The position numbers and the translations under genes were made by a program. DNA of 57,881 nt from Pseudomonadota bacterium (GTDB lineage: Bacteria; Pseudomonadota; Gammaproteobacteria; Berkiellales; Berkiellaceae). The stretch spans positions 29,371 through 87,251 of the forward strand of contig JAFECR010000029.1 in the NCBI GenBank assembly GCA_018242045.1, given 5' to 3'. The notes beneath the pieces were generated by a model that saw only the letters and a list, made by a program, of their open reading frames with translations, searched no databases and was not told the origin of the DNA. Within the stretch, counting starts at the first letter, position 1, and every line of letters begins with the position of its first letter. Shown piece after piece: positions 7,699-19,533 of this stretch.

Positions 7699-8895
7699 AT
7701 GATGGATTTCTTAAAGGACATTCAAGCTTCGTTTGGTGCAATGCGGCATAATGGAAAAATTACATCTCATAAAAGCACATGGTTAATCCTGGTTGTTACG
7801 ATATTAGCTTTATTTATTCTATTGAGAATTGTTTTTGCGCCTGCGAAAAAAACGAAAACAGAGCAAGAAACAACCGTGGTTGTCGCTTTGGCTCAGAAGA
7901 AGGAAGTCCCAGTATATTTAAATGCCTTGGGCGCGGTCACTGCTACCGACACCATTACCGTAAAAAGCCAAGTAAATGGGATCTTACAAAAAATCTTATT
8001 TAAAGAAGGGCAAATGATAAGAAAAGGCGCAGTACTAGCGCTGATCGATCCACGACCTTATGAAGCACAGTTACAGGAATTTGAAGGACAATTAGCAAGA
8101 GATCGTGCTTTGTTGGATAATGCAAGAGTGGATTTAAAGCGTTATCAAATGTTATGGAAGGAAGATTCAATCGCAAAGCAAACCTTAGATACGCAAGTGT
8201 CATTGGTCCAGCAACTTGAAGGAACTGTTAAAGCTGATCAAGGTTTAGTGATGAATGCCAAAGTTAATCTTGGGTATACAAAGATCACGTCACCCATTAA
8301 TGGTCGTTTGGGATTACGTTTAGTAGATCCTGGAAATTTTGTACAAACAACCGATACCACAGGCTTGTTTGTTATTAATAACGTTCGTCCCATTACGGTG
8401 GTGTTTACCATTCCAGAAGACAATGTCCCGCAAGTAATATCTCAAATTAGAAAAAATAAAAGTTTGTTGGTTCAAGCTTATGACCGAACACAGAATAAAC
8501 TTTTAGCCAAAGGTGCCTTATTTGCATTGGATAATCAAATAGATCCCACAACCGGTACTCTCAAGCTTAAAGCACAATTTCAAAATAAAGACGATAGTTT
8601 ATTTCCAAATCAATTTGTCAATATACGATTATTGATAGAAACATTGCACAATGCCATTGTTATCCCAACACCTGCGGTTTTACATAGCACACAGGGGGAT
8701 TATGTCTATGTTTTAGATTCAAACAAAACAAACGTGCATTCAAAACCAATTAAAACGACTTACAGTTGGGGAGACAATACCGTCGTCAGCGAAGGGATCC
8801 TTGAAACAGAATATGTCATTATTGAAGGAACCGATAAATTAACCGATGGCGCTAAAGTGGTACTTGCCAATAACACGCCCGCGGCGAAAGAATAA
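7699..8895 (+). CDS. mdtA: RND efflux pump periplasmic adaptor (MdtA/MuxA-like)
   Basis: A 398-residue membrane fusion protein that links the inner-membrane RND pumps to the outer-membrane channel. It has an N-terminal membrane anchor (about 28-46). A barrel-sandwich lipoyl half follows (VKSQVNGILQKILFKEGQMIRKGAVLALIDPRPY), then an alpha-hairpin rich in Gln/Ala/Leu, the second lipoyl half (YTKITSPINGRLGLRLVDPGNFV) and the beta-barrel domain. First gene of a tight adaptor-pump-pump-channel operon. Two ATGs (7699, 7702) are possible starts with a weak ribosome site. The order matches mdtABC of E. coli and muxABC-opmB of Pseudomonas; drug or bile-salt substrates are assumed from those systems. 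Confidence 0.9.
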   Translation: MMDFLKDIQASFGAMRHNGKITSHKSTWLILVVTILALFILLRIVFAPAKKTKTEQETTVVVALAQKKEVPVYLNALGAVTATDTITVKSQVNGILQKILFKEGQMIRKGAVLALIDPRPYEAQLQEFEGQLARDRALLDNARVDLKRYQMLWKEDSIAKQTLDTQVSLVQQLEGTVKADQGLVMNAKVNLGYTKITSPINGRLGLRLVDPGNFVQTTDTTGLFVINNVRPITVVFTIPEDNVPQVISQIRKNKSLLVQAYDRTQNKLLAKGALFALDNQIDPTTGTLKLKAQFQNKDDSLFPNQFVNIRLLIETLHNAIVIPTPAVLHSTQGDYVYVLDSNKTNVHSKPIKTTYSWGDNTVVSEGILETEYVIIEGTDKLTDGAKVVLANNTPAAKE

Positions 8896-8901
8896 ATTAA
8901 G

Positions 8902-11900
8902 ATGAATGTTTCACGCCCTTTTATACTTAGGCCAATTGCAACCTCTTTACTTATGTTTGCTTTGTTGTTGTCTGGGATCTTGGCATATAAGCTGTTGCCA
9001 GTTTCAGCCTTGCCTCAAGTTGATTATCCGACCATTCGCGTATCCACCTTTTACCCTGGAGCTAGCCCTGAGGTAAGCGCCTCTCTTATCACGGCGCCAC
9101 TTGAACGTCAATTTGGCCAAATGTCAGGGTTGAATCAAATGACGTCAACAAGCTCTAGTGGCGCGTCTTTAATTACGCTTCAATTTGAACTTCACATGAG
9201 TTTAGATGTAGCTGAACAAGAAGTTCAAGCCGCTATCAATGCCGCATCGAATTTCTTACCAAATGATTTACCTTATCCCCCGATTTACAGCAAAGTAAAT
9301 CCGGCAGATGCGCCCATTATTACTTTAGCATTAACCTCAAAAGTGTTACCAATGACTCAAGTTGAGGATTATGCTGAAACTCGATTTGCGCAAAAGATTT
9401 CACAATTAAGCGGTGTTGGATTAGTGAGTATCAGCGGTGGTCAACGGCCTGCTGTCAGAATTCAAGCTAATCCAACAGCGCTTGCGGCTTTGGGTATTAC
9501 CTTGGAAGAACTGCGCGCAGCAATTGCTGCTGCAAATACAAATCAAGCTAAAGGGAATTTTGATGGCAACCATCTTGCATATACCATTAATGCGAATGAT
9601 CAGCTTTTAACCAGTGCCGTCTACAAGCCCATCATTATTGCTTATAAAAATGGAGCACCGGTTCGTTTAGAAGATATTGCAACTGTTATTGAGGGCGCTG
9701 AGAATGTTAAGCAAGCGGCTTGGATGAACAATACTCCAGCTGTTATTTTAAATATACAAAGGCAACCTGGTGCTAATGTAATAGAGGTTGTCGATAGCGT
9801 AAAAGCATTGTTGCCAAAGCTCAGCGCAACACTCCCTAACTCGATTGATGTGACAATTTTAACTGATAGAACGACGACTATCCGCGCTTCTGTTCATGAT
9901 GCAGAATTTGAAATGTTACTGGCCATTGTTTTAGTAGTTATTGTTATTTTCTTATTTTTACAAAATTTGCCAGCAACATTTATTCCAAGTATTGCTGTCC
10001 CTTTATCCCTAGTAGGTACCTTTGGCGTTATGTATTTATTGGGATTTAGTATTAATAATCTAACTTTAATGGCCTTAACAATAGCTACCGGATTTGTAGT
10101 AGATGATGCGATTGTTATGATTGAAAATATCTCGCGTTATCTTGAAAAGGGTGAAACGCCGCTTAATGCAGCTTTACAAGGTTCAAAGCAAATTGGCTTT
10201 ACCATTATGTCTTTGACAATATCGCTGGTTGCAGTCATGATCCCTTTACTTTTTATGGGAGATGTCATTGGACGTTTGTTTAGAGAATTTGCCATTACAC
10301 TCTCTATTACTATTTTGCTTTCTGCTTTTGTGTCACTTACTTTAACGCCAATGCTTTGTGCCAAAGTCCTAAATAGTAAAACTGAAAGTAAATTTGGATT
10401 TGAGCATAAATCTGCTCAAGTCATTAATGATATTATTCAAAAATATGGTGTGTCCTTGCGATGGGTTCTAAATCATCAAGGGCTGGTGCTCTTTGTCGCG
10501 ATGCTAACCTTAATTTTAACGTTAGTGTTGAGTTATTTTATTCCAAAAGGATTTTTTCCAATCCAAGATACCGGTGTGATACAAGGAATATCACAGGCTT
10601 CTCAAACGATCTCTTTTCCAGCAATGTCTGAAAAACAACAAGCATTAGCCAAAGTTATTTTACAAGATCCCGCTGTTGAAAATTTGTCATCATTTATTGG
10701 CATAGATGGTACCAATGTAACTCTCAATAGCGGTCGTATACAAATCACATTAAAGCCCCTTGGCGCGCGTAAAGAAAATGCAACCCAAATTATTCAACGC
10801 TTGCAAGAAAAGCTAAATGAAGTGGCGGGTATCACGCTTTATATGCAGCCGTTACAGGATATCACGATTGATGATAGGGTGAGTCGTACACAATACCAAT
10901 ACAGCATTGGTGCTCCAGATGCAAAAGAAGTTTCCAAGTGGTCAAATTTATTACTCGAAAGGTTGCAAAAAGAGCCATCATTAAAGGATGTTGCCAGTGA
11001 TCAACTTGATTTAGGATTACAAACAACAATCACTATCGACAGAGATACAGCATCACGTTTAGGGATCTCAACAGATTTGATAGATAACACTTTGTATGAT
11101 GCATTTGGTCAGCGTCAGATTTCAACAATATTTACGCAACTTAATCAATACTATGTCATTTTAGAAATAGTCCCAGAACTACAAAGAATGACCCAAGCCT
11201 TAAAAAATATTTACTTGAATACACTACAAGGTGAAGCAGTACCTTTAAGCACTTTTACAGAAATTTCTCAAGGAACTGGCCCACTGCTTATTAACCGACA
11301 AGGCCAATTTCCTGTTACTACGCTTTCTTTTAATCTTGCGCCTAAGGTGGCTCTAGGAGAAGCGATATCCGCAATTCATAAAGCAAAAGATGAAGTAGGG
11401 ATCCCAAATTATATTCAAACAACTTTTGAAGGCGCTGCAAAAATATTTCAAAATTCATTAGCCAATGAGGGATGGTTAGTCATTGCAGCAATTGTGGTTG
11501 TTTATATTGTCTTAGGGGTACTTTACGAAAGCTATATTCATCCTATCACTATTCTTTCAACCCTGCCTTCTGCCGGAATGGGCGCATTGCTTGCATTATT
11601 GCTGACGGGTAAAGAATTGAGCGTTGTTGCTCTGATTGGCATTATTTTACTTATTGGGATTGTTATGAAAAATGCCATCATGATGATAGATTTTGCACTT
11701 GAATTGCAGCGATCAGGCAAAACACCCAATGATGCTATCTGGGAAGCTTGCATGCTGCGCTTTAGACCTATTCTTATGACAACCTTAGCTGCTATGTTTG
11801 GTGCTTTACCGCTTGCGCTAGGCAGTGGCATGGGCGCAGAGCTTCGACAGCCTTTAGGTGTGGCAATTATTGGTGGCTTAATGCTTAGTCAGTTATTAAC

Positions 11901-11997
11901 GCTTTATACCACACCTGTAATTTACTTAACCTTTGATAAAATGGCTAGAAAAGTCCTACCAAGGCAAGCAAATGAAAACGCTTTGGAGTCGCCATGA
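8902..11997 (+). CDS. mdtB: RND efflux pump permease (MdtB/MuxB-like)
   Basis: A 1031-residue HAE1-type RND transporter, full length. The N terminus [29 protein letters not shown] is transmembrane helix 1, followed by [11 protein letters not shown] and [12 protein letters not shown] of the porter domain. The proton-relay acidic pair is D401-D402 in TM4 ([14 protein letters not shown]). The second half repeats the fold (TM region from about 860, [16 protein letters not shown]). In MdtABC-type systems two different pumps assemble as a mixed trimer. It starts six bases after the adaptor gene and overlaps the next pump by four bases (ATGA). Confidence 0.93.
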   Translation: MNVSRPFILRPIATSLLMFALLLSGILAYKLLPVSALPQVDYPTIRVSTFYPGASPEVSASLITAPLERQFGQMSGLNQMTSTSSSGASLITLQFELHMSLDVAEQEVQAAINAASNFLPNDLPYPPIYSKVNPADAPIITLALTSKVLPMTQVEDYAETRFAQKISQLSGVGLVSISGGQRPAVRIQANPTALAALGITLEELRAAIAAANTNQAKGNFDGNHLAYTINANDQLLTSAVYKPIIIAYKNGAPVRLEDIATVIEGAENVKQAAWMNNTPAVILNIQRQPGANVIEVVDSVKALLPKLSATLPNSIDVTILTDRTTTIRASVHDAEFEMLLAIVLVVIVIFLFLQNLPATFIPSIAVPLSLVGTFGVMYLLGFSINNLTLMALTIATGFVVDDAIVMIENISRYLEKGETPLNAALQGSKQIGFTIMSLTISLVAVMIPLLFMGDVIGRLFREFAITLSITILLSAFVSLTLTPMLCAKVLNSKTESKFGFEHKSAQVINDIIQKYGVSLRWVLNHQGLVLFVAMLTLILTLVLSYFIPKGFFPIQDTGVIQGISQASQTISFPAMSEKQQALAKVILQDPAVENLSSFIGIDGTNVTLNSGRIQITLKPLGARKENATQIIQRLQEKLNEVAGITLYMQPLQDITIDDRVSRTQYQYSIGAPDAKEVSKWSNLLLERLQKEPSLKDVASDQLDLGLQTTITIDRDTASRLGISTDLIDNTLYDAFGQRQISTIFTQLNQYYVILEIVPELQRMTQALKNIYLNTLQGEAVPLSTFTEISQGTGPLLINRQGQFPVTTLSFNLAPKVALGEAISAIHKAKDEVGIPNYIQTTFEGAAKIFQNSLANEGWLVIAAIVVVYIVLGVLYESYIHPITILSTLPSAGMGALLALLLTGKELSVVALIGIILLIGIVMKNAIMMIDFALELQRSGKTPNDAIWEACMLRFRPILMTTLAAMFGALPLALGSGMGAELRQPLGVAIIGGLMLSQLLTLYTTPVIYLTFDKMARKVLPRQANENALESP

Positions 11998-14900
11998 ATT
12001 TGTCTACTCCATTTATTTTTCGCCCTGTTGCTACAACTTTACTCGCCATAGGATTAGCACTCAGTGGTATCATTGCATTTATGCTCTTGCCAGTATCTGC
12101 CTTGCCACAAATAGAATTTCCAACCATCAGCGTTCAAGCGGCGCTACCAGGCGCAAGCCCTGAAATAATGGGAAGTTCAGTTGCGATGCCGCTCGAGCGA
12201 CAACTTAGCCGAATAGCGGGGGTGACAGAAATGACATCCTCAAGCACCTTAGGCTCAACCAGAATCATTATACAATTTGATTTAACGCGTGATATAGATG
12301 GTGCGGCACGCGATGTTCAGGCAGCAATTGACACAGCAAAAAGCCAATTGCCAAGTGACTTGCCAAGCCAGCCTACCTATCGTAAGGTGAACCCTTCTGA
12401 AGCGCCTATCATGATTTTAGCGCTGACCTCTAAAACCTATTCAACCGGCTTGATGTATGATGTTGCATCAACGATATTGGCACAAAAATTATCTCAAGTT
12501 ACAGGCATAGGTCAAGTGATTGTTGGCGGAAGTTCATTGCCTGGCGTACGAATAGAAATTAATCCTTACGTTATCAATCAATATGGCGTCAGTTTGGAAT
12601 CACTACGTCAAGTGATAGATAGCGCCAATGTCAATCGACCCAAAGGTCAATTGACAGATGGCATTCAAACGGCAGAAATTATAGCTAACGATCAAATTTT
12701 TACTGCAAAAGATTATATGCCAATTATTGTTTCTTATAATAATGGTGCTCCGCTAAGATTATCGGACATAGCCGAAGTTACGGATTCTGTTGAAGATCTT
12801 CGAAATGCAGGTTTAGCTAATGGCGAACCTGCTGTGGTCATGATCTTGTTTAAACAGCCTGGCGCTAATGTTATCGAAACAGTTGAGAATGTTAAAGCAA
12901 CACTGCCATTTCTCGAAGGCGCTATCCCGAGGGCGATTGATTTAACAGTCATGATGGATAGAACAACGACCATAAGAGCCTCTTTGCGAGACGTCGAAGC
13001 GACTTTAATCATAGCGGTTATATTGGTCGTGATGGTGATTTATATTTTTTTACGAGATAAACGAGCTGCTTTCATCCCGAGCATGACGGTGCCCTTATCT
13101 TTACTGGGTACTTTTAGTGTGATGTATTTAATAGGTTTTACACTAGATAATTTATCCTTGATGGCCCTAACCATTGCGACTGGTTTTGTTGTGGATGATG
13201 CGGTTGTTGTTCTTGAAAATGTATCAAGGCATATTGAAGCAGGGATGAAACCCTTTGCAGCAGCCTTACAAGGTGCTAAGGAAGTTGGATTTACCGTGCT
13301 TTCCATGAGCATTTCTCTTATTGCGGTATTTATACCCATTTTGTTGATGGGGGGTATAGTGGGGCGGTTGTTTCGCGAATTTGCCATAACGCTTTCGGTG
13401 GCTATATTGATTTCGCTTGTTATTTCTTTAACTTTAACGCCGATGATGTGCGCACAAATTTTAAAAACACCGACGCATCAAGCACAAGAAGAAAAAAAGA
13501 ATCAATTTTTATATAAACTAAGAGAACATTACAGTTATAGCTTGAAATGGGCACTGAATCATTCTGGTTTCATCTTAATATTAACCCTAGTAACACTTGT
13601 ATTAACAATTTGTTTATACATTGTTGTGCCAAAAGGCTTTTTTCCACAGCAAGATACCGGTAGACTGATTGGTTCAATTCAAGCACAACAAAATATTTCC
13701 TTTCAAGCGTTAGAAAATAAATTATCCTCTTTTGTTAAAATTGTTGGTGAAGATCCTGCCGTTCAAAGCGTGACAGCTTTTGTAGGCGGTGGAGGAAATA
13801 AAGCCAGCAATGCCGGCAATATGTATATCACACTTAAACCACTTAAAGAGCGAGAAATTTCTTCTGAGGAAGTGATAGATCGCCTTAGAAGTAAATTACG
13901 TATAGTACCTGCAGCAAATCTTTATTTAACCTCTGCGCAAGATTTAGTTATTGGCGGCAGACAAACTAGCGCACAGTATATTTATGCCCTGACAGCGTTT
14001 GATCTGGAAACACTTAATTATTGGGCGCCTAGAGTCATGGATAGCTTAGCCAAGTTGCCAGGGATTATTGATTTAAATAGCGATCAACTTGACAAAGGGC
14101 TACAAGCTTATGTCAATATCGATAGAGATACAGCTTCAAGATTTGGTATTAGTGCCCAAGAAATTGATAATACACTATATGATGCCTTTGGGCAGCGTCA
14201 AGTTTCAATCATGTATACTACTATGAACCAATATCATGTGGTGATGGAAGTTGCACCGGCTTTTTGGCAAAATCCTGAAATGCTAAATAGCATTTATGTG
14301 CCCTCAAGTAGTGGTCAGTTAGTGCCTTTTTCAGTATTTGCTAATTTTAAACCTGAAGGAACGTTATTGCAGGTTAGCCATCAAGGTCAATTTCCTGCGG
14401 CTACTTTATCATTTAACCTCCCGTTGGGTATGGCATTAGGCGATGCGGTTGATGTTATTAATCGCGAAGTAGACAAACTACAGATCCCAGAAGGACTCAT
14501 TCAAGGATCATTTCAAGGAACCGCTCAAGCTTTTCAAGCTTCATTAAAAGCAGAGCCCTACTTAATTTTGGCTGCTTTGATAGCTGTTTATATTGTTTTA
14601 GGTATGCTTTATGAAAGTTTAATTCACCCCGTGACCATTTTATCTACTTTGCCATCTGCTGGGCTTGGTGCTTTGCTTGCTTTATTGATAACCAATACGC
14701 AGCTTTCATTGATAGCATTAATTGGCATTATTTTATTAATTGGTATTGTCAAGAAAAATGCAATTATGATGATTGATTTTGCGCTAACACAAGAGCGGGA
14801 ATACAATAAAAGCGCAAAAGATGCAATTTATGAAGCTTGTATCCTTCGATTTCGTCCTATTCTAATGACAACAATGGCAGCGTTATTTAGTGCTGTACCA

Positions 14901-15095
14901 CTTGCATTTGGCACTGGAGTTGGTTCTGAATTGCGCCGTCCTTTGGGAATTACCATTATTGGCGGCCTCGTCGTTAGCCAACTTTTAACACTCTATACAA
15001 CCCCCGTTATCTATCTTGCTTTTGAAATTTCCCGACAAGCGAGTAAAAATAAATGGGATCAATTTCGTTTAAAGCTTTCTAATTCGGGAGGCTAA
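11994..15095 (+). CDS. mdtC: RND efflux pump permease (MdtC/MuxC-like)
   Basis: A 1033-residue second RND pump, clearly paralogous to the upstream one (same SALPQ, PGASPE and PLERQ blocks) but divergent. The proton-relay pair D401-D402 is kept in [14 protein letters not shown], and TM10 has [15 protein letters not shown]. It should form the heteromeric inner-membrane pump with the preceding protein. Translation is coupled through the ATGA overlap with mdtB. The channel gene follows after three bases. Confidence 0.93.
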   Translation: MNLSTPFIFRPVATTLLAIGLALSGIIAFMLLPVSALPQIEFPTISVQAALPGASPEIMGSSVAMPLERQLSRIAGVTEMTSSSTLGSTRIIIQFDLTRDIDGAARDVQAAIDTAKSQLPSDLPSQPTYRKVNPSEAPIMILALTSKTYSTGLMYDVASTILAQKLSQVTGIGQVIVGGSSLPGVRIEINPYVINQYGVSLESLRQVIDSANVNRPKGQLTDGIQTAEIIANDQIFTAKDYMPIIVSYNNGAPLRLSDIAEVTDSVEDLRNAGLANGEPAVVMILFKQPGANVIETVENVKATLPFLEGAIPRAIDLTVMMDRTTTIRASLRDVEATLIIAVILVVMVIYIFLRDKRAAFIPSMTVPLSLLGTFSVMYLIGFTLDNLSLMALTIATGFVVDDAVVVLENVSRHIEAGMKPFAAALQGAKEVGFTVLSMSISLIAVFIPILLMGGIVGRLFREFAITLSVAILISLVISLTLTPMMCAQILKTPTHQAQEEKKNQFLYKLREHYSYSLKWALNHSGFILILTLVTLVLTICLYIVVPKGFFPQQDTGRLIGSIQAQQNISFQALENKLSSFVKIVGEDPAVQSVTAFVGGGGNKASNAGNMYITLKPLKEREISSEEVIDRLRSKLRIVPAANLYLTSAQDLVIGGRQTSAQYIYALTAFDLETLNYWAPRVMDSLAKLPGIIDLNSDQLDKGLQAYVNIDRDTASRFGISAQEIDNTLYDAFGQRQVSIMYTTMNQYHVVMEVAPAFWQNPEMLNSIYVPSSSGQLVPFSVFANFKPEGTLLQVSHQGQFPAATLSFNLPLGMALGDAVDVINREVDKLQIPEGLIQGSFQGTAQAFQASLKAEPYLILAALIAVYIVLGMLYESLIHPVTILSTLPSAGLGALLALLITNTQLSLIALIGIILLIGIVKKNAIMMIDFALTQEREYNKSAKDAIYEACILRFRPILMTTMAALFSAVPLAFGTGVGSELRRPLGITIIGGLVVSQLLTLYTTPVIYLAFEISRQASKNKWDQFRLKLSNSGG

Positions 15096-15098
15096 TGG

Positions 15099-16541
15099 AT
15101 GAACAAATTGCTACATTATGTTGCTTTAGTATTAGTGTTAGGTGCTTGTACCGTAGGGCCAGATTATCAGCGGCCTAAAGTCCTGGTGCCGACGAGCTAT
15201 AAAGAAGCACCAGCAGGTTGGAAAATTGCCAGCCCTAATGATAGCTGCGATAGAGGCCCATGGTGGCTGGTATTTGAAGATCCTTTACTGAACGATCTTA
15301 TTAACGAACTTAATATTTCAAATGAAAATATTATTGCCGCAAGTGCGCAATATTGCCAAGCAAAAGCTTTGGTATCACAAGCGCGGGCTGCTTTTTTTCC
15401 TGTTCTCAGTAGCACTGCGACGTTTACGCGCCAACAACTATCTGGTGCCAGCGGCTCTGTTGATGATGTGCGGGTTATTTCCCTAGATAATTCGAATGTT
15501 GTATCGCCAGGGCCGGTGTTCAATGATTACAATCTATCGATGAGTGTATCCTGGGAGCCAGATATTTGGGGTGGGATCAGACGCTCGGTTGAGTCAAGTG
15601 TTGCGGGTGCTCAATCTAGTGCGGCATTGTTAGCGGCAACGCGTTTGTTAGCGCAAGCGCAATTGGCTCAATTTTATTTTGAATTACGTGGCTTAGATGG
15701 CGATCAACGAATTTTAGATAATACCGTTAAGAATTATCAGAGGTTACTGAATATTACGACAAATCAATATAAGCAAGGCACGGTCGGACGTTCAAATATT
15801 TTGGCTGCCAAAAGTCAACTTGAATTAGCGCAAGTAGCTGCAATTGATAATGGGATCCTTCGAGCGCAATATGAGCATGCCATTGCTGTCTTAATTGGCA
15901 AGCCTCCTGCTAATTTTTGTATTAAAGCTGAAAATACACTGACAAAAGTGCCATCCATTCCTATTGAAATTCCTTCAAACCTATTGGAAAGAAGGCCTGA
16001 TATAGCGCAATATGAACGCTTGGTTGCGCAAGCAAATGCTCAGATTGGTGTGGCCATTTCTGCGTATTTTCCAGTGCTTTCTTTAACTGGCACGGGTGGT
16101 TATGAAAGTTCCTTACTTGAAAATCTTTTTAGTCGAGCTGCAAAATTTTGGTCTTTGGGCGCTTCGCTTGCAGAAACCATTTTTGATGGTGGGCTTCGAG
16201 GTGCTCAAGTAGATGCAGCGCGTGCTACTTACGATCAAGTCGTTGCCAATTACAGACAAACCGTATTGGCAGCATTCCAAGATGTTGAGGATAACTTAGT
16301 TGCTCTTAATACATTAGATAAGGAAATATCTAAGCAACAACAAGCTGTAGCAACTGCTCGAGAAGCATTATCGGTTGTGTTAAATGAATATAGTGCAGGA
16401 ACGGTAGCTATTTCTGATGTGCTAAATGCAGAACTTACCTTGTATACAGCTGAAAAAGGAGCGAATGATATTAATTATAGACGTTTAGTCTCAGCTGTTG
16501 GATTGATACGATCATTAGGGGGAGGGTGGATTTCTGACTGA
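15099..16541 (+). CDS. Outer-membrane efflux lipoprotein, NodT/OprM family
   Basis: A 480-residue TolC-like channel. The lipoprotein signal has lipobox LVLGAC with the acylated Cys near residue 17, followed by TVGPDYQRP, the family hallmark. The two internal repeats typical of TolC proteins are visible as ISNENIIAASAQYCQAKALVSQARAAFFPVLS and LVAQANAQIGVAISAYFPVLSLTG. GGGAGG-like ends are absent. ATG at 15099 follows GGGAGG. Last gene of the pump operon; it is needed to take substrates through the outer membrane. Its 3' end overlaps the convergent dsbA-like gene by 27 bases. Confidence 0.9.
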   Translation: MNKLLHYVALVLVLGACTVGPDYQRPKVLVPTSYKEAPAGWKIASPNDSCDRGPWWLVFEDPLLNDLINELNISNENIIAASAQYCQAKALVSQARAAFFPVLSSTATFTRQQLSGASGSVDDVRVISLDNSNVVSPGPVFNDYNLSMSVSWEPDIWGGIRRSVESSVAGAQSSAALLAATRLLAQAQLAQFYFELRGLDGDQRILDNTVKNYQRLLNITTNQYKQGTVGRSNILAAKSQLELAQVAAIDNGILRAQYEHAIAVLIGKPPANFCIKAENTLTKVPSIPIEIPSNLLERRPDIAQYERLVAQANAQIGVAISAYFPVLSLTGTGGYESSLLENLFSRAAKFWSLGASLAETIFDGGLRGAQVDAARATYDQVVANYRQTVLAAFQDVEDNLVALNTLDKEISKQQQAVATAREALSVVLNEYSAGTVAISDVLNAELTLYTAEKGANDINYRRLVSAVGLIRSLGGGWISD

Positions 16542-17279
16542 TTCGATATTTTGGTTAAATGCTTCTTGAGGAACATCGCCAGAGATCACTTCGATGGGCA
16601 TGTCTTGTGTAGCAGGGTACCTGCCAATAATAACTGTCGGTGTGCCTCTTATCCCCAGTTCAACAGCAAGTTTTTGGTTATTGCGAAGCTCTTCCATTAC
16701 TTTAGGTGAGTTCATGTCATTGCTAAGCTTGTTAATGTCTAATCCGAGTTCTTTAGCCGCTTTTGCTACCGCTTCCTCTGAGAGACCACCTTCTAAGGAC
16801 ATGAGTTTTTGATGAAATTCTTGGTATTTATTTTGTTCTTTAGCAGCCAATGCTGCCTTTGCGGCAAATAACGAGGTTTCGCTAAGAACAGGCAGTTCCT
16901 TATAGATTACTTGTATGTCTTTATTTTGGGAGACAGTGGTATCAATGATTTTACTGAATTTTTTGCAATGTGGGCAATTATAATCAAAAAACTCAATAAT
17001 ACTTAATTTGGGGTTTTCAACTGTTAAAGTAGGGCTTTTACTTTTAAAGAGTTCATCAATCCGCGTAACAATAGTTTTTTTGATTTGTGCCATCCATTCT
17101 TGATTTTTTTTCACTTGTAACGCTTGAATTGCTTGCGCTAATATCTCAGGATTTTTAATTAAATATTCCTGAATAATAGATTCAATTTCTTTCTTTTGTG
17201 TCTCATTAAAACTGTTGGCATGTACAGTATTTGCGGTTGCGAATAAGCTAATTGCAAAGATGAATATGTTTCGATTCAT
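16515..17279 (-). CDS. DsbA/Com1-like secreted thiol-disulfide oxidoreductase
   Basis: A 254-residue exported thioredoxin-fold protein. It has a signal peptide (MNRNIFIFAISLFATANTVHA), a helical N-terminal arm (about 24-80, QKKEIESIIQEYLIKNPEILAQAIQAL), the active site CPHC at 102-105 in FFDYNCPHCKKF, a helical insert, and the cis-proline loop GTPTVII. The extended N-terminal arm and overall size resemble Coxiella Com1 and Legionella DsbA2, which oxidise or isomerise disulfides of envelope and secreted proteins. It is convergent with the pump operon, sharing 27 bases at the 3' ends. Confidence 0.88.
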   Translation of the reverse strand: MNRNIFIFAISLFATANTVHANSFNETQKKEIESIIQEYLIKNPEILAQAIQALQVKKNQEWMAQIKKTIVTRIDELFKSKSPTLTVENPKLSIIEFFDYNCPHCKKFSKIIDTTVSQNKDIQVIYKELPVLSETSLFAAKAALAAKEQNKYQEFHQKLMSLEGGLSEEAVAKAAKELGLDINKLSNDMNSPKVMEELRNNQKLAVELGIRGTPTVIIGRYPATQDMPIEVISGDVPQEAFNQNIESVRNPPSP

Positions 17280-17361
17280 TTATCCTCGATGCTTTTTTTT
17301 TGACCCAATCTTCTTTTAGTCGGCAATAAGGCTAGATTGATAACATGAGTTTTATGCAGTA

Positions 17362-17889
17362 CTAAGGTGTGATTACAACCTTAGTACCAATAGTGGCAAG
17401 TTTAAAGAGCTCTTCAATTTCATCATTGGTAATCGCGATGCAACCCAAAGTCCAATCTTTCATTATATGCCATTTACCTTTGGTATTAAGATGAGGCGCA
17501 AGTCCGTGGATCATAATATTACCCCCGGGATTGATACCATTAGACTTTGCAGCAAGCTGATCTTGAGTTGAGGGATAAGATAATTTCAAAGATAAATGAA
17601 ATTTACTGTTTGGATTTTTACTAACTACAAAATAAGTTCCTTCTGGTGTTTTACCATCTCCTTCTTGAGTTTTATGACCATAGGGAGAAAATCCAAGCGC
17701 AATTTTATACGTTTTCACCGGTTTGTTTTTGTGAAAGACAGTCATTAAGTGTTTCTGTTTCTCAACTAATATAGTATCAATTTGTGATGATAATGTGGTG
17801 TTCAGTTGGGAATTTTGATAAGTCATGGCGGGTGTGGTTATAAATAAAAAGCTTAATCCTAAGGTTAAGTTTTTTAACCAACAGTGCAT
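17362..17889 (-). CDS. L,D-transpeptidase (YkuD domain)
   Basis: An exported 175-residue YkuD-domain protein. The start at 17889 (MHCWLKNLTLGLSFLF, signal peptide) follows AGGAAGG; an upstream ATG at 17904 is the alternative. The catalytic region is IMIHGLAPHL followed by DWTLGCIAITNDEIEEL; the nucleophile Cys is residue 150 of this start. The DWTxGCIA form is typical of the ErfK/YafK-like group. L,D-transpeptidases make 3-3 peptidoglycan cross-links or attach proteins to peptidoglycan in the periplasm. KTQEGDGKTPEGTYFV is also conserved in the family. Monocistronic. Confidence 0.88.
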   Translation of the reverse strand: MHCWLKNLTLGLSFLFITTPAMTYQNSQLNTTLSSQIDTILVEKQKHLMTVFHKNKPVKTYKIALGFSPYGHKTQEGDGKTPEGTYFVVSKNPNSKFHLSLKLSYPSTQDQLAAKSNGINPGGNIMIHGLAPHLNTKGKWHIMKDWTLGCIAITNDEIEELFKLATIGTKVVITP

Positions 17890-17955
17890 ATGCCTTCCTA
17901 GCATTAATCCATTTATATGTTAAGAGTATAAGGAAATTTTTGAAATTTTAACAAT

Positions 17956-18035
17956 ATACTCTTTCCAGTTTAAATTTATGCTTTGTTGTCTGCGCTTACT
18001 CACCCCAGTCATGCACAAATATGTGCAGGAATGAG
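17956..18035. repeat. Family A repeat, left part
   Basis: From ATACTCTTTCCAGTTTAAAT at 17956 this copies the left part and central stem (CCCCAGTCATGCAC...) of the element at 4667. It diverges after about 18028, and no right terminus is present. It lies between two minus-strand genes. Confidence 0.65.
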
Positions 18036-18057
18036 TTTGATTAAATGATTATTGAGA

Positions 18058-19512
18058 TTAATAACCAATTAGTTTTGCAAACATTCTAAATAATTTAAAT
18101 TTAGATTCAGAATAAGGAGGCGTAATAGGCAGTAAATCTGCGAATATCCATTTGCTTCTTTCTATTATCGCTTTAGTATGCGAAAAAGCTTTAAACCCAT
18201 ATTCCCCAATGTAACTTCCAAAGCCACTTTGGCCAACTCCGCCAAAAGGAAGATGTTTATTGGTAACTTGCATCATGCAGTCATTAACACAACCACCACC
18301 AAACGAGAGTGATTTATTAATTTTATGGATAGATTCTTTGTTTCTTGAAAAATGATACAAAGCCAGAGGTTTGGGTTGTTTTTTCATGTGAGAAATAAGT
18401 ATGTCTAGATCTTTATAAGTGAGAATGGGCAAAATCGGCCCGAATATTTCTTCTTGCATTATTTGTTCATAATGCGAATCCACTTCTACAAGCGTTGGTT
18501 CAATCTTAAGTTGATTTTCGTCACTATTACCACCCCAAATAACTTTAGTGCTTTGTAGTAAAGAAGTTAATCGTTGAAATTGTTTAAAATTGATGATTTT
18601 TCCATAGTGTGGGTTAGTTAAAGCGTCCTGGCCATATAATTTAGTAATTTGATTTTCAATTGCATTTATGAGTTTTTCTTTTTGCTCAATATGAACATGA
18701 ATATAATCTGGCGCGACACAGGTTTGACCTGCATTGAGAAACTTACTCCAAACGATACGTTTTGCAGCAAGCGTAATATCTGCTGTTTCATCAACAATGA
18801 CCGGAGATTTGCCACCTAATTCTAAAATAAGAGGGGTCAGCGTTTGAGCTGCATTTTGCATAATGATTTTGCCTACAGCGCTGTTACCCGTATATAGAAT
18901 AAAGTCATATCCGAGTTGGCATAATTTTTCAGTTTCTTGGGCACCACAATCAATAGCATATAGATATTCTTGTGGAAAATGTTGGTTTATCATTTCCAGA
19001 ATAACATTGTTGGTATAAGGAGACGATTCTGAACATTTCAAAGTAACACAATTGCCAGCACAAATAGCACTGATAAGCGGCCGCATTGCAAGTAAAAATG
19101 GATAGTTCCATGGGGATATGATTAAGGTCACACCATAGGGTTCATAAGTTATTTTAGAGGAGGCTGGACTTAAGAAAAAACTATTTTCTGCAACTTTGGG
19201 CTTTGCCCAAGTCTTTAATTTTTTGATACTGTAGTTAAGCTCATTAATAACAAACATAATCTCGCAAAGATAGCTTTCCATATAGTCTTTGCCTAAGTCT
19301 TTTTTCAAAGCTTCGAGGAGCGGCTGCTCATATTGGCGAATAAGATTTTTTAATCTTTTTAATTGATTGAGCCTAAAAGGAATATCTTTAGTCACATTCG
19401 TTTTGAAATATTCCTTTTGCGCTAAGATTTTTTCTTCTAATTCAAATTTTTCTATCGTCACAGCACTGTTATTTAATTCATGTTTTGTAGCTAGCACAAT
19501 TTGTGTAGACAT
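18058..19512 (-). CDS. Aldehyde dehydrogenase, ALDH3-like
   Basis: A 484-residue dehydrogenase of the class 3/fatty or coniferyl aldehyde type. ATG at 19512 has GGAG six bases upstream; the frame stays open to 19569, but that region contains a hairpin. Key parts are the N-terminal NQLKRLKNLIRQYE helix typical of ALDH3, SPWNYPFLLAMRPLISAICAGN, LKCSESSP (usually LKPSE; the Pro is replaced by Cys), LILELGGKSPVIVD (general base Glu) and NAGQTCVAPDY (nucleophile Cys). The end has LPFGGVGQSGFGSYIGEYGFKAFSH. It ends without the membrane tail of some fatty-aldehyde enzymes. Probably removes aliphatic aldehydes; the substrate is inferred from the class. Confidence 0.9.
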   Translation of the reverse strand: MSTQIVLATKHELNNSAVTIEKFELEEKILAQKEYFKTNVTKDIPFRLNQLKRLKNLIRQYEQPLLEALKKDLGKDYMESYLCEIMFVINELNYSIKKLKTWAKPKVAENSFFLSPASSKITYEPYGVTLIISPWNYPFLLAMRPLISAICAGNCVTLKCSESSPYTNNVILEMINQHFPQEYLYAIDCGAQETEKLCQLGYDFILYTGNSAVGKIIMQNAAQTLTPLILELGGKSPVIVDETADITLAAKRIVWSKFLNAGQTCVAPDYIHVHIEQKEKLINAIENQITKLYGQDALTNPHYGKIINFKQFQRLTSLLQSTKVIWGGNSDENQLKIEPTLVEVDSHYEQIMQEEIFGPILPILTYKDLDILISHMKKQPKPLALYHFSRNKESIHKINKSLSFGGGCVNDCMMQVTNKHLPFGGVGQSGFGSYIGEYGFKAFSHTKAIIERSKWIFADLLPITPPYSESKFKLFRMFAKLIGY

Positions 19513-19533
19513 GAAATGCTCCATTATGTGATA

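Noticed and set aside
12734..13387. Long antisense frames over the RND pump genes
   Set aside because: They mirror conserved pump codons, have no start signals and encode nothing recognisable.
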